A stretch of 64,000 nt of DNA from Larkinella sp. C7 (GCF_006149005.1 NZ_VBSL01000002.1:609466-673465), one strand, 5' to 3'; counted from the first letter of the stretch, positions 9,701 through 18,886 are shown. Program-made: numbers and translations. Notes: generated by a model not told the origin, from the sequence alone.

Positions 9701-10483
9701 ATGAAGGCCAAAACTACTTTGCTCGTTTGTGTCGCGGTAACCTTCCTGCTCGGGTGTGGTGGTGACAAAAAAGATCCGCCGGATCCCCAGAATCAGACCT
9801 GCCGGGTCAATGAGGTTCCCGACTTCTATTTTGACTCCGGCCCGGTGTCCATTACCTACGACGCCAACAAACGGGTGGCTGCCATCCAGCAGTCGTCGTT
9901 CAACGTGTTTTCGTTCACCTATAACGCCACGGGCCGCGTGACCCGGTTTCTGGCCGGCATCTCCCAATTCGAGAACCTCGGGGCGGAAGAGCATACGGTG
10001 ACCTATGACGCCAGCGGCCGCATTGCGACCATCAACGCCATCGACAATGCCCGGACGGTGACGGCAACACCGACCTACGACGCGCAAAACCGCATTACCA
10101 AAATTTCGGTCGTGGACCCCAGCGGGCAGCGGACCTACTTCAAACGCATGGAATACGATGCCGCCGGGAATGTGACCAAGGTGTTTTACGCGAAAAACCA
10201 GGAGGCCGAAAGACTCTATGCGGAATACCGATACGACGACAAAAAATCGCCCTTTCTCAACCAACCCGCTTTTCAGCTCATTCCGCTGGTGTCTTCGCTG
10301 GTCGACAAAAGCCACTACCTCAGTGTGAACAATCCGGTTCAGTACAAGGATTTTGGCTACGGCTACACCGCTACTTACCAGTACAGCAATGATTTGCCCA
10401 CCGAAACCTCACTCCTGTTGCAGCAAACCGGCAATCCATCGATTGTCAACAAACAAAAAGCGTATAAATACGACTGTCAGTAG
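9701..10483 (+). CDS. YD-repeat-like lipoprotein of unknown function
   Basis: This 260-residue protein starts MKAKTTLLVCVAVTFLLGCGGDKK, a lipoprotein signal with lipobox LLGC. The mature part contains repeated short units built on a YDA-x-GR-x pattern (ITYDANKRVAAI, FTYNATGRVTRF, VTYDASGRIATI, PTYDAQNRITKI, MEYDAAGNVTKV), the hallmark of YD/RHS-type beta strands and similar to DUF4595-like Bacteroidota lipoproteins. It is too short to be an RHS toxin shell. Cell-surface anchored, binding partner unknown. Confidence 0.75.
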   Translation: MKAKTTLLVCVAVTFLLGCGGDKKDPPDPQNQTCRVNEVPDFYFDSGPVSITYDANKRVAAIQQSSFNVFSFTYNATGRVTRFLAGISQFENLGAEEHTVTYDASGRIATINAIDNARTVTATPTYDAQNRITKISVVDPSGQRTYFKRMEYDAAGNVTKVFYAKNQEAERLYAEYRYDDKKSPFLNQPAFQLIPLVSSLVDKSHYLSVNNPVQYKDFGYGYTATYQYSNDLPTETSLLLQQTGNPSIVNKQKAYKYDCQ

Positions 10484-10558
10484 AAAAACCGACAAATTTT
10501 AGCCGTTTTTCAACCAAAGCAGTTAGTAAAAGGAATAATCCCTTAACTGACTGACTCC

Positions 10559-11005
10559 ATGAAAATTACCGGTTTCTTCCTGACGCTGCTGTTGCTGGCA
10601 GGCTGCAAAAACGAAAATTCTCCCAAATTACTGAAGGAAGTAGAAGTCCGGAAAGACGGGGCCAATGGCCTGATCGTCTCTGTTGCGCTGGTGGACGAAG
10701 CGGGCAAACCAACCACTGCCGAGGGCTTGTTACTGGTTGAAATTCAGGGTATCTCCGCCAGGGATTCCGTTTTTACCGTGACCGAAGTAGATACGGCCTT
10801 GACCGAAGCCAGTTTCCGAACGCTTTCGTTTGGAGAAGGATCGCTGAAAAAAAAGATGCTGGGTTTTGAAACGAACCCGATTCCGTATAAAACCTCGGAT
10901 CAGGAAGCTTCCTATCAAAAATCCAACAAAAAAGGATTGATGCAGGTGTCGTTCAAACCGGTGGGCGGCACGGTGCTTCATCAAACCGTTACGTATGAAC
11001 TTTAA
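10559..11005 (+). CDS. Small lipoprotein of unknown function
   Basis: A 148-residue protein with signal MKITGFFLTLLLLAGC (lipobox LLAGC). The remainder looks like one beta-sandwich domain with alternating hydrophobic strands (GLIVSVALVDEAGKPT, LLLVEIQGI, GLMQVSFKPVGGTVLHQTVTYEL). No family was recognised. It starts 75 nt after the preceding lipoprotein gene and could share its transcript. Confidence 0.7.
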   Translation: MKITGFFLTLLLLAGCKNENSPKLLKEVEVRKDGANGLIVSVALVDEAGKPTTAEGLLLVEIQGISARDSVFTVTEVDTALTEASFRTLSFGEGSLKKKMLGFETNPIPYKTSDQEASYQKSNKKGLMQVSFKPVGGTVLHQTVTYEL

Positions 11006-11090
11006 GGGCTTCTAAGGAAATTCTAAGGAGATATTCAGTTGAGTTTAAGATTCGGCGGGCAGTTTTGAATCGTGAAACAACCCCTACGTC

Positions 11091-11261
11091 ATGATGTCTC
11101 AACTGTTTTTTCAACGCCCTCTTCAAACCCGCTCCACCCGCTTTGCCAATTATTACAACCAATATGGCAAACCCGCCCGGAAAAAGCCCCGGCCCGAACG
11201 ACCCGACTGGCTGGTGGTGCTGACGTTCGTCGCCATTGCGCTGACAATTCTGTTTAGCTGA
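11091..11261 (+). CDS. 56-residue single-pass membrane protein
   Basis: Short frame starting ATGATG. The N-terminal 40 residues are very basic (SRxxR, YGKPARKKPRPERPDW) and the last 16 form a hydrophobic segment LVVLTFVAIALTILFS, as in small bacterial membrane proteins with the N-terminus inside. It lies alone between a lipoprotein gene and a convergent gene and does not overlap either. The base composition matches coding neighbours. A chance frame cannot be excluded without relatives. Confidence 0.5.
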   Translation: MMSQLFFQRPLQTRSTRFANYYNQYGKPARKKPRPERPDWLVVLTFVAIALTILFS

Positions 11262-11305
11262 GGATGCGGGATTGTGCCGCCGGGTTCATTCCCCGGATAT
11301 CGGGC

Positions 11306-12013
11306 TTATGGAACCCGCTTTCCTTTTACGGCGGCCTGTTCCAATATTTCCCGCCCAAAACCGGAGTTCTGCCAGGTGGGCGACAGCGTCCGGTACATCT
11401 CCAGGTAATCGGCTTTGGTTAAGTAATTCCCTAAGGTACAAAGTGTTGGCAGTGCCGCTCCTACGGCGGTGCTATGGTAGCGTTTGACATACGACTTCAA
11501 CAGCTCGATTCGGCTGGCGGTCATTTCGTCCATGATTTTTTTCAATATCCCCGCACGGGCCGTATCCTTTTGCGCAACCAGTGCTTCCTGAACCTGTTTG
11601 ATCCGGAAACGCTGGTAGCCGATTTGTTGGTCTTCCCGCCACCATTCTTTCCAAAGCCGGTCGATGTCTGAACCGTTGACCGTCACGCTGTCATAGAGCG
11701 GTTTCGGCCCTTCCACCTCAACGGTTCGGTTGTCGAGCAGAATGTCCGCTAGCTTCAAACTTACACTCCCTTTCCCCGCATACAGATAGATATGGGCGGC
11801 CTCTGCCATGCTTCCATCGAACACAAACCGTTCCTGCCGAACCACCGTCGAATCGATCACCTGCCGCTTGCCGCCGTCGATCAGGTACATTTTTGTCTGG
11901 TCGGGCAACCCCCGAATGTGGCCGACGACGCGGTAGCCGGGGCGTTGCTGGGCGGAACAGAGTGTGCCTAAAAAGAGCAGGAAGAGGGCGAAAAAATGTT
12001 GGGCGGTTTGCAT
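11306..12013 (-). CDS. Exported DUF4369 protein lacking the usual thioredoxin domain
   Basis: The protein is 235 residues, from the ATG that gives a signal peptide (MQTAQHFFALFLLFLGTLCSAQ); the longer upstream frame is rejected. The DUF4369-like beta domain follows (YRVVGHIRGLPDQTKMYLIDGGKRQVIDSTVV...FVFDG), then a helical region. In relatives (ResA/TlpA-type thiol-disulfide proteins of Bacteroidota) this helical part leads into a thioredoxin domain that starts near a GKRVPDF-like motif. Here the frame stops directly after GKRVP. Either the domain was lost or this is a stand-alone scaffold; no redox CxxC is present. Confidence 0.8.
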   Translation of the reverse strand: MQTAQHFFALFLLFLGTLCSAQQRPGYRVVGHIRGLPDQTKMYLIDGGKRQVIDSTVVRQERFVFDGSMAEAAHIYLYAGKGSVSLKLADILLDNRTVEVEGPKPLYDSVTVNGSDIDRLWKEWWREDQQIGYQRFRIKQVQEALVAQKDTARAGILKKIMDEMTASRIELLKSYVKRYHSTAVGAALPTLCTLGNYLTKADYLEMYRTLSPTWQNSGFGREILEQAAVKGKRVP

Positions 12014-12172
12014 GAGGTCGAAAGCTAGCGTTGGTACCGGCAGAGACGAATCCAGACGGTTTTCATTACAGCGAATCCGGTTTTTACGGTTGCTAAAAAA
12101 TCGTTTACTTGGTGCTGGCTTCCTCGCAACGCGCAATGAGCAGCCCAAATTGACCCGTCGAACCCGTTCAAT

Positions 12173-12679
12173 ATGACTTATACCTTTCGAAACGACCAAC
12201 CTGAGATCTTTTTAAGTATTGTCCGCGAGGTAGGTCAGTGGCTCGTGGAAACCGGCCAGACGCTGTGGGAAATCGATACGCTCACGGCTGACAATCTGTT
12301 CGACGACTACACCCGGGACCACAGTTATGTCATGTCGGTCGACGCTGGCGACGGGCTGGTAGTTCCGGCGGCTACCTTCACCTTGCAGTGGAAAGATCCC
12401 CTCTATTTCGGTGAGGTGCCCGACCATACGGCTGGTTTTATTCATAAACTCGCCATCCGAAGGCAATTTGCAGGTCAGAACCTCTTCGCCCCGATCCTGG
12501 ATTTCTGCCGGGCAGAATGCCGTCGGCGCGGCATCCACGAGATTCGACTGGAGACTGACGCCACCCGACCACCGCTCATGCGGTTTTATGAACGCCACGG
12601 TTTTCAGCCGACCTATCAGAGAGCCATTGAAGAATTTGGGCAGACCTTTTTGTGTCAGTATTACGTCCTGCGGTTGTAG
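12173..12679 (+). CDS. GNAT-family N-acetyltransferase
   Basis: A 168-residue cytoplasmic protein with GNAT features: the FIHKLAIRRQFAGQNLFAPIL segment carries the acetyl-CoA-binding R/Q-x-x-G-like loop, followed by CRRRGIHEIRLETDATRPPLMRFYERHGFQP, the usual last strand and helix with the YERHGF signature. The N-terminal half resembles small-molecule or ribosomal-type acetyltransferases of this phylum. Divergent from the DUF4369 gene, with 159 nt between the starts. Substrate unknown. Confidence 0.88.
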   Translation: MTYTFRNDQPEIFLSIVREVGQWLVETGQTLWEIDTLTADNLFDDYTRDHSYVMSVDAGDGLVVPAATFTLQWKDPLYFGEVPDHTAGFIHKLAIRRQFAGQNLFAPILDFCRAECRRRGIHEIRLETDATRPPLMRFYERHGFQPTYQRAIEEFGQTFLCQYYVLRL

Positions 12680-12709
12680 GATGACAACGCTGGCACTGCG
12701 TTTTTTTAC

Positions 12710-14311
12710 TCACGAAGGCTGCGGATTCGCTGGAACGGGAATCGTGTGCCGCCTTAGAATCCGCTCGATTTCTGCCTGACCGGTTTTAGTTTCACGCGGC
12801 TTATACAGCAGCAACCGCGCCCGGCGGCCCGTCTCTTCGGTATCGATAATCGGAGCCGGGTAATCGATGCCAACCTGAAAATGGCACATGATCTGTTCCA
12901 GGGGCGGCATCTGCCACGGTTCATGAAGGTAGGCCAGCGGACAATTGACCAGTTCCGGCACCCATTGACGGATAAAGACACCTTCCGGATCGTGCTCCTG
13001 CGACTGCTTGACGGGATTGTAGATCCGGACGGTATTCGTCCCGGTCATGCCCGTTTGCATCTGCACCTGCGCGTAGTGAATGCCCGGTTCAAAATCGGTG
13101 AAGAGCCGGGCCAGGTGCCAGGCTCCCTCCTGCCAGTGCTGGAACAGATGATGACTCAGAAACGACATCAACATGGCCCGCATCCGGAAATTGACATAGC
13201 CCGTCGCTTTCAGGCAACGCATGCAGGCATCCACCAGCGGATAGCCCGTTTGGCCGTCGCGCCAGGCCCGGTACTGCGCCAGATTTTCATTTTTTTGCAA
13301 CCCGTCGAAAGCCCGGTTGATGTTTTGAAACTCCATCCGGTCTTCGGATTCAAATTTTTGAATAAAATGGCAGTGCCAGCGCAGCCGCGAAGCAAAAGCA
13401 TCGAATTGTCGGCGAAACGACACGCCATCGATGCTCTTTTTGGCCGTTAACTGCGCCTGAAAAACCTGCCGGATGCTCAGACAACCCCAGGCCAGGTAGG
13501 GCGACAGTCGGCTGCATCCCCGACGGCTGGCCAGCGGTTTGGAGATCGACCGGGCATAAAGCGAGATTCGCTTTGCCAGAAAACTGTTCAGATACCGGTA
13601 CGCGTTCCGTTCCCCACCCGGCTGAAACAGCGGGTTGGGTTCCTGCCACGCCGGGGGAAGGTCGGGACCGCGCTGGGCTCGATACCATTCGTCGGGCAAA
13701 TCGGCCGGTTTCCAGCGGCTGAGGTCGGGATGTTGCTGGGGCGACCGCATGGTTTGCTGCCAGTCGTCCGCCCAGGTTTCCCGGTTTTTGAGCCCCCGAA
13801 TCACGCCATTGGACGGAAATTCCCGCCAGACAATACCGGCCTGACGGCAGAATTGGGCCACGGCTTTATCGCGGTCATACGTCACTTTCAGCCCCGTTTC
13901 TTCGTAGGAGAAGATAGTGTCGATCGTAAAAATCTGGTGAAGGGCATCGAATACATCAGGCACACTGCGGTGAAAAATCCAGATGTGGGGTGGGCCTTCC
14001 GGTTCCAGTGACTCAACCGATTCGGACTCATCGTCGAACACAAAGGGAAGCCACTCGTGATTGAATTCAGAAACCGTCGGCCCGGTTTTTTCCAACTCCG
14101 AAAGCCGCTGGTTCAGATCGGCCAGTGACTCGCTGACAAACCGCCAGTGGCGCGGATCATAATTCGGATCGGCGATAACTTCGGGTTCGAAAACGTATAC
14201 CAGCAGCAGCGGCCGGTTGCTCACGTTGAGGGCAGCCTGCAAAGGCGCGTGATCACGCAGGCGCAAATCACGCTTGAACCAGAGGATGTTGACAGCTGGG
14301 CGATCGGTCAT
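12710..14311 (-). CDS. Photolyase/cryptochrome-family flavoprotein
   Basis: The product is 533 residues from the ATG giving MTDRPAVNILWFKRDLRLRDH, the standard photolyase start; an upstream start adding 21 residues is less likely. The N-terminal alpha/beta antenna domain (about 1-180) is followed by the all-helical FAD domain with YLAWGCLSIRQV, RLRWHCHFIQKFE and TGYPLVDACMRCLKATGY. The family repairs UV lesions in DNA or acts as a blue-light sensor. Where E. coli photolyase has the NNGGWQW block, this protein reads GIHYAQVQMQTG, so the flavin-proximal Trp of the classical triad appears absent. It ends close to the convergent acetyltransferase gene (30 nt). Confidence 0.9.
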   Translation of the reverse strand: MTDRPAVNILWFKRDLRLRDHAPLQAALNVSNRPLLLVYVFEPEVIADPNYDPRHWRFVSESLADLNQRLSELEKTGPTVSEFNHEWLPFVFDDESESVESLEPEGPPHIWIFHRSVPDVFDALHQIFTIDTIFSYEETGLKVTYDRDKAVAQFCRQAGIVWREFPSNGVIRGLKNRETWADDWQQTMRSPQQHPDLSRWKPADLPDEWYRAQRGPDLPPAWQEPNPLFQPGGERNAYRYLNSFLAKRISLYARSISKPLASRRGCSRLSPYLAWGCLSIRQVFQAQLTAKKSIDGVSFRRQFDAFASRLRWHCHFIQKFESEDRMEFQNINRAFDGLQKNENLAQYRAWRDGQTGYPLVDACMRCLKATGYVNFRMRAMLMSFLSHHLFQHWQEGAWHLARLFTDFEPGIHYAQVQMQTGMTGTNTVRIYNPVKQSQEHDPEGVFIRQWVPELVNCPLAYLHEPWQMPPLEQIMCHFQVGIDYPAPIIDTEETGRRARLLLYKPRETKTGQAEIERILRRHTIPVPANPQPS

Positions 14312-14657
14312 GAGCCAATGTCGGGCTAAAAAGCCTGAAAAACAGTGGACAATACAAGATCGTGTTGACCCCAAATGTTTGCGTACCGGAGAAATTTTTA
14401 AGGATAGGCAACTTGAACTCTAAAAACCGCCTGGCGATCAGGCATTTGGAAGACCTGCTTTATAACAATTAGTTTCCTTTAAAGATGTTTGGAACTGCAA
14501 AGAATACAAAAGTCTAAATGATGAATGCCAAATGTAAAAGTGCTGGATTGAGAGCTACTTCTACTTTTGGCATTCATCATTTAGACTTTTGTATTCCCTT
14601 CCATTTTGTCCTATTTTGAAGGAAAATAAAATCCAGAACAAGCACTTATAAAAGTTG
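14312..14657. other. 346-nt gap with long palindrome
   Basis: This stretch separates the 5' end of the photolyase gene from the 3' end of the desaturase gene, both on minus. It holds the palindrome 14502-14596. The part next to the photolyase start presumably carries its promoter, but no convincing box was seen. No open frame was supported. Confidence 0.5.
14502..14596. repeat. Perfect 31-bp inverted repeat with 33-nt loop
   Basis: Arms 14502-14532 and 14566-14596 are perfectly complementary over 31 bp, opening GAATACAAAAGTCTAAATGA and ending with TGCCAAA. It lies about 60 nt past the desaturase stop. The length exceeds that of a usual terminator and there is no strong U-tract, so transcript protection, two-way termination or a mobile palindrome remnant are all possible. 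Confidence 0.9.
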
Positions 14658-15755
14658 TCAGGCCGCTTCGGCCAGTTCCTGCCGACCCTGTCGTTTCAGA
14701 ATCCGGTAGTGGGAATGCAGCGCGGAGAAAAACGTGGGATTTTCCAGGTACGGCAATTCAAATTCTTCGGCGGTTTTTTTCACGATTTCCGTGATGGCCG
14801 GGTAATGAATGTGGCAGACTTTGGGAAACAGATGGTGTTCGATCTGGCGGTTTAAGCCACCGCAGAAGAAAGCGGCCGTCTTGCTGCGGGGCGCAAAATT
14901 AGCGGTCGTACGCAATTGATGAACCGCCCAGGCTTCCTGAATGCTCATGCCGTTGACCGGAACCGGAAATGACGTTCCCTCGACCAGGTGCGCCATCTGA
15001 AAAACAATGGCGATCAAGGCTCCCTCCACCAGATGCATGACAACAAAACCCAGCGCAACCTGCCACCAGGCCAGATCCAGAACCAGGTAAGGAAGCACCA
15101 GAAAGCAGAAATAGTAGGCCGCTTTGGTAGCAAACAAAGTGATATATTCATGCCGTGGATGGCGCGGATTGGCGTGCTGACCAATTTTTTTCTGGAAAAA
15201 CTTCACAAAATCTTTCCGAAAAACCCAGGAAAGCGACGTCAGCGAATACAGCGGCAGGGCATACAGATGCTGGTAGCGTTGCCACGGCCGGTAGCGTTCG
15301 CCGTCTTCCAGCCGAATCAGACCCGGTGCCACGTCGATATCTTCGTCATGTCCGAAAATATTGGTGTAGGTATGATGAACGATATTGTGGGAAATCTTCC
15401 AGACGTACGGATTGGCACCAATGAAGTAAAAACTACTGCTTAGTATTTTATTGAGCCAGTTTCGGGACGAAAACGCTCCGTGCATCGCGTCGTGCGATAC
15501 ATTGAAGCCAATAAAAGCGGCAAAAATGCCCAACAAAACGGCCAGCCCCAGCATGGTCCAGGCGCTGAACAGGTTGGAAATGATCAGGCCATACAGGAGT
15601 CCATAACCGCCTAAGAAAAAGATGGTTTTAAACCACATGGCAAAGTTGGCATTGGGCGAAATACCGTTTTCCTTAAAATAGGCATCAACTCGGCGACGAG
15701 CGGTGGCAAAGAACTGCGACCGACCGGTATTGGTAAATTTTACGGGTGTTTGCAT
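14658..15755 (-). CDS. Acyl-lipid fatty acid desaturase (front-end type)
   Basis: The 365-residue membrane di-iron enzyme carries the three histidine boxes HDAMH (88-92), HNIVHH (123-128) and QIEHH near 305. The Gln in the third box is typical of delta-5/delta-6 (front-end) desaturases and related acyl-lipid enzymes; no fused cytochrome b5 domain is present. Two hydrophobic pairs flank the boxes. It inserts a double bond in membrane fatty acids, probably for cold adaptation. The ATG at 15755 was preferred to a TTG one codon upstream. Monocistronic. Confidence 0.94.
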   Translation of the reverse strand: MQTPVKFTNTGRSQFFATARRRVDAYFKENGISPNANFAMWFKTIFFLGGYGLLYGLIISNLFSAWTMLGLAVLLGIFAAFIGFNVSHDAMHGAFSSRNWLNKILSSSFYFIGANPYVWKISHNIVHHTYTNIFGHDEDIDVAPGLIRLEDGERYRPWQRYQHLYALPLYSLTSLSWVFRKDFVKFFQKKIGQHANPRHPRHEYITLFATKAAYYFCFLVLPYLVLDLAWWQVALGFVVMHLVEGALIAIVFQMAHLVEGTSFPVPVNGMSIQEAWAVHQLRTTANFAPRSKTAAFFCGGLNRQIEHHLFPKVCHIHYPAITEIVKKTAEEFELPYLENPTFFSALHSHYRILKRQGRQELAEAA

Positions 15756-16124
15756 CAATTCAAATCAGTTGACAAGCCGACCGGGTTCCTTAAATTTTCT
15801 GTGAGCCAGACAAAGGCCGGTTCTTGGAAGAACGACCGCGCCGACTTGCCTGGTCTTACACAGGCAGGATGGATCGGGAGTAACCAGGGGCTTCTATACT
15901 AACAAACAAATTGGATTAATGATTGAAGATTTATTGAAGGGCGTAATCCCTGACCTGTTAAATTGTAAATTTTACGACGTGGAAAATTACTACCCAAATT
16001 TCTATTTTCCACTACGATCCGAATTTATTTACACAAACGGCTCGCGCATCGGGTCACAAGCATCACTAAGACAACAACTTGTTGCCCAAAACAAAAACCA
16101 CCAACAGAAGGCTGGCGTTGAAGT
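15756..16124. other. Gap between desaturase and beta-glucosidase genes
   Basis: The 369-nt stretch lies upstream of the desaturase and downstream of the glucosidase gene, both minus. A plus-strand frame from 15919 exists but overlaps the glucosidase end and has no recognisable features. No terminator, RNA or repeat was seen. Confidence 0.4.
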
Positions 16125-17483
16125 TTATGGGTTCAAAAAATCCCGAAACCAGTTTCCTGATTGTTTCACAATTCGCTGCTGGGTGGAATAATCGACGTAG
16201 ACCAGTCCGAAGCGGGGGCGGTAGCCTTCGGCCCATTCAAAATTGTCCATCAGCGACCACGCAAAATAACCGCCGACCTTGAAGCCCTCCTGTTTGGCGC
16301 GCAACACCTCCCGCAGATAGGCCTGGTAAAAAGCCACCCGCTGCGGATCGTTGACCACGCCGTTTTCCAACCGATCTGGAAAAGCCGACCCGTTCTCGGT
16401 GATGATAACTTCTTTAACTTTTTCGTAGGCCGAAAACTGCCGGATTACCTGATAAATTCCTGCCGGATACACCTCCCACGCCATGTCGGTCGTCTCGGTC
16501 ACCTGCCGCCGGTGGGGTTTCACTTCCCGCGCCCAGAAATACGGCGTCAACCAGTCGTGGCGCACCACCAGCCGGAAGTAGTTTTGCAGGCCGATAAAAT
16601 CGAAATCGAAGGCCGCCCGTTGCAGGTCGCCGAGGTTGGCATATTTGGTCATAATCTGTTTTAGCAAGGGCGCTTCCCGCACCGGATAGCCCAGCCCCAG
16701 GCTGGGTTCGATGAACAGCCGGTTGCCCAGCGCGTCGATCCGGGCGGCTGCCCGAACATCCCTCACCTGCTGCGTATGGGGCTCAACCGGGGCGCAGAAA
16801 AGCGTGGTGCCAATCCGGGCGTTGGGCACGTTCCGGCGGATGATTCGCCCGCCCTCGCCCTGACAGATCACGGCGTGATGAACCGCCGGCAGAAAATTCC
16901 ACAGCCCCCGCCGACCCGGCGCGTGAATACCGGCAAAATAACCGCCCGCCGTAAACACCAGCGGCTCGTTCAGCACCATCCAGTTTTTGACCTTGTGGCC
17001 GAAGGCTTTGGTACAGCAATCAACAAATTCAGAAAACCAGCGGATGACCGCGCGGTTGGTCCAGCCGCCTTTGGCTTCGAGCGCGTGGGGCAAATCCCAG
17101 TGGTAGAGCGTGACCCAGGGTTCGATGCCCATCGCCAGACAGGTATCGATCAAACGGTTGTAAAAATCCAACCCCCGTTCGTTGACGCGGCCGGTTCCGT
17201 CGGGCATGATCCGCGACCACGACAGTGAAAACCGGAAAGCCTTGAAACCCAGACTTTTTAACAAAGCCAGATCGGTTTCGTAGCGGTGGTAGAACTCGCA
17301 GGCTACGTCGCCGTGATCCCGCAACCGCCCCCAGCGTTTATCGTGCGTGAAGGTGTCCCAGATGGAAGGCCCGCGTCCGTCGGTCTGGTGGGCGCCTTCG
17401 ATCTGATAGGCGGCTGTGGCCGCTCCCCAGACAAAGTCGGCCCCGAAATCCTGACGGGAAAAGGATGGTGATGAAGGATGCAA
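16125..17483 (-). CDS. GH1 beta-glucosidase
   Basis: A 452-residue TIM-barrel glycoside hydrolase of family 1. The start region has FVWGAATAAYQIEG (the family N-terminal signature), the acid/base Glu173 lies in LNEP, and the nucleophile Glu sits in VIITENGSAF near residue 362; the substrate-binding WSLMDNFEWAEGY is intact. It hydrolyses beta-glucosides such as cellobiose. No signal peptide is seen, so it acts in the cytoplasm. The only start that avoids losing the conserved N-terminus is a TTG at 17483, directly after an in-frame stop. Confidence 0.95.
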   Translation of the reverse strand: MHPSSPSFSRQDFGADFVWGAATAAYQIEGAHQTDGRGPSIWDTFTHDKRWGRLRDHGDVACEFYHRYETDLALLKSLGFKAFRFSLSWSRIMPDGTGRVNERGLDFYNRLIDTCLAMGIEPWVTLYHWDLPHALEAKGGWTNRAVIRWFSEFVDCCTKAFGHKVKNWMVLNEPLVFTAGGYFAGIHAPGRRGLWNFLPAVHHAVICQGEGGRIIRRNVPNARIGTTLFCAPVEPHTQQVRDVRAAARIDALGNRLFIEPSLGLGYPVREAPLLKQIMTKYANLGDLQRAAFDFDFIGLQNYFRLVVRHDWLTPYFWAREVKPHRRQVTETTDMAWEVYPAGIYQVIRQFSAYEKVKEVIITENGSAFPDRLENGVVNDPQRVAFYQAYLREVLRAKQEGFKVGGYFAWSLMDNFEWAEGYRPRFGLVYVDYSTQQRIVKQSGNWFRDFLNP

Positions 17484-17675
17484 ACGCTATACAAAGAATA
17501 AGTTGAACGCGGAAAGGTAAGGGGTTTCGGGCGGCATCGACCCGTGCGATCTGTTAAGAAAGTGTTAAGAAAACCGTAAAAAACCACCGGATGCGCACGC
17601 ATTGATAACCGGACCGTAAAATTCATGTAACCCTGCCAATGTAGCTTCGCTTCCGAAAACCGTAAAGTTACGTTC

Positions 17676-18842
17676 ATGCGCTTATTGTTTCTGGTACAAG
17701 GCGAAGGTCGCGGCCACCTGACGCAGGCTCTTTCGTTTGCTCAGTTGGTCGAAACCGCTGGTCATGAGGTAGTTGGTGCACTGGTGGGTGTTACCCAAAA
17801 CCGCCCGACACCCGCTTTTTTCAGCGAGCAGTTCCCGGCTCCGATCACTCCCCTACCCAGTCCCGGACTGGTCTACCACACCCGGACCAATGCGCTGCAA
17901 CCATCCAGAACGGCGCTGAAGGCGGTTTTAAACGCCCGAACCTACCGGCGCAGCATACGTCAGATTCGGGATGCGATCGAAACCCTGAAACCCGATCTGG
18001 TCATTAATTTTTATGAATTGCTGGGCGGACTGACCTACAGTTTTTACCGCCCGACGGTGCCAATGCTCTGCGTGGCCCACCAATATCTGGCATTTCACCC
18101 CCATTTCCCATTTCCGAAAGGTCAGCTTCTGGACCGGCTGCTGTTCAAACTCACCTCCCGGCTGACGGCCTGGGGTGCCCGGGAACTGCTGGCCTTGTCT
18201 TTTGATCAGCAGCCCGACGTGCCCGGCAGCCGGGTGCGCGTGGTTCCTCCCCTGCTGCGTCGGGAGGCCACCGAACGCAGCCCGACCCAGGGCGATTTTC
18301 TGCTGGCTTATACCACACAGCCGGGGCTGGTTTCCCAATTGATGAAAGCCCATCAGCAACACCGGGATCTGCCCATGCGTTGTTTTCATGCGGGAACCCA
18401 GGCGGCAGAAGAGCGGATCGACGCGACGCTCACCTACCACGCCATTCACAGCCAACGGTTTCTGGAAGCCATGCAGGATTGCCGGGCGGTGGTGACTACG
18501 GCTGGTTTTGAAGCCGTTTGCGAAGCTTTTTACCTGGGAAAACCCGTCCTGATGATTCCCCAACCCAACCATTTCGAGCAGGCCTGCAACGCGCTGGATG
18601 GTCAGCGGGCCGGGGTTGGCGTTGCTTCCAACACCTTCGACTTGAGCCGTTTGCTTGATTTTATGCCCCACTACGATGCCGACGCCAGCCAACAGTTCCG
18701 GGCCTGGCACGGGCGGGGCTATTTCCTATTTCTGGCAGCCTTAAACCGGGCGGTCAACCCGGAAAGCTCCAACCGAAAGCCCAGACAGCGGTCGAAGACC
18801 CTGTCTGCGGCTGGGAATGGCAGCATTTTTACCACAAAATGA
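17676..18842 (+). CDS. MurG-like (GT28-type fold) glycosyltransferase
   Basis: This 388-residue protein begins MRLLFLVQGEGRGHLTQALSF, the N-terminal Rossmann strand with the G-x-G-R-G-H-x-x-Q-A motif of MurG/UGT-type GT-B enzymes. The C-terminal half has FLEAMQDCRAVVTTAGFEAVCEAFYLGKPVLMIPQPNHFEQACNA, which matches the nucleotide-sugar-binding signature with the E-Q tail. Acceptor and sugar are unknown. A basic tail (residues about 360-388) extends past the fold. Divergent from the glucosidase gene; 44 nt before the phosphoesterase gene. Confidence 0.85.
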   Translation: MRLLFLVQGEGRGHLTQALSFAQLVETAGHEVVGALVGVTQNRPTPAFFSEQFPAPITPLPSPGLVYHTRTNALQPSRTALKAVLNARTYRRSIRQIRDAIETLKPDLVINFYELLGGLTYSFYRPTVPMLCVAHQYLAFHPHFPFPKGQLLDRLLFKLTSRLTAWGARELLALSFDQQPDVPGSRVRVVPPLLRREATERSPTQGDFLLAYTTQPGLVSQLMKAHQQHRDLPMRCFHAGTQAAEERIDATLTYHAIHSQRFLEAMQDCRAVVTTAGFEAVCEAFYLGKPVLMIPQPNHFEQACNALDGQRAGVGVASNTFDLSRLLDFMPHYDADASQQFRAWHGRGYFLFLAALNRAVNPESSNRKPRQRSKTLSAAGNGSIFTTK

Positions 18843-18886
18843 TTACATTGAATCACTAAATCGGTATACTATTTTCATTTTCAAAC

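Noticed and set aside
11072-11257. 61-residue frame overlapping the 56-residue membrane protein
   Set aside because: It shows no hydrophobic or other protein-like pattern, while the other frame gives a coherent basic head and membrane tail.
15919-16191. 90-residue plus-strand frame after the desaturase promoter region
   Set aside because: It overlaps the glucosidase 3' end by about 67 nt, shows no family features and has no promoter box; kept out but not impossible.
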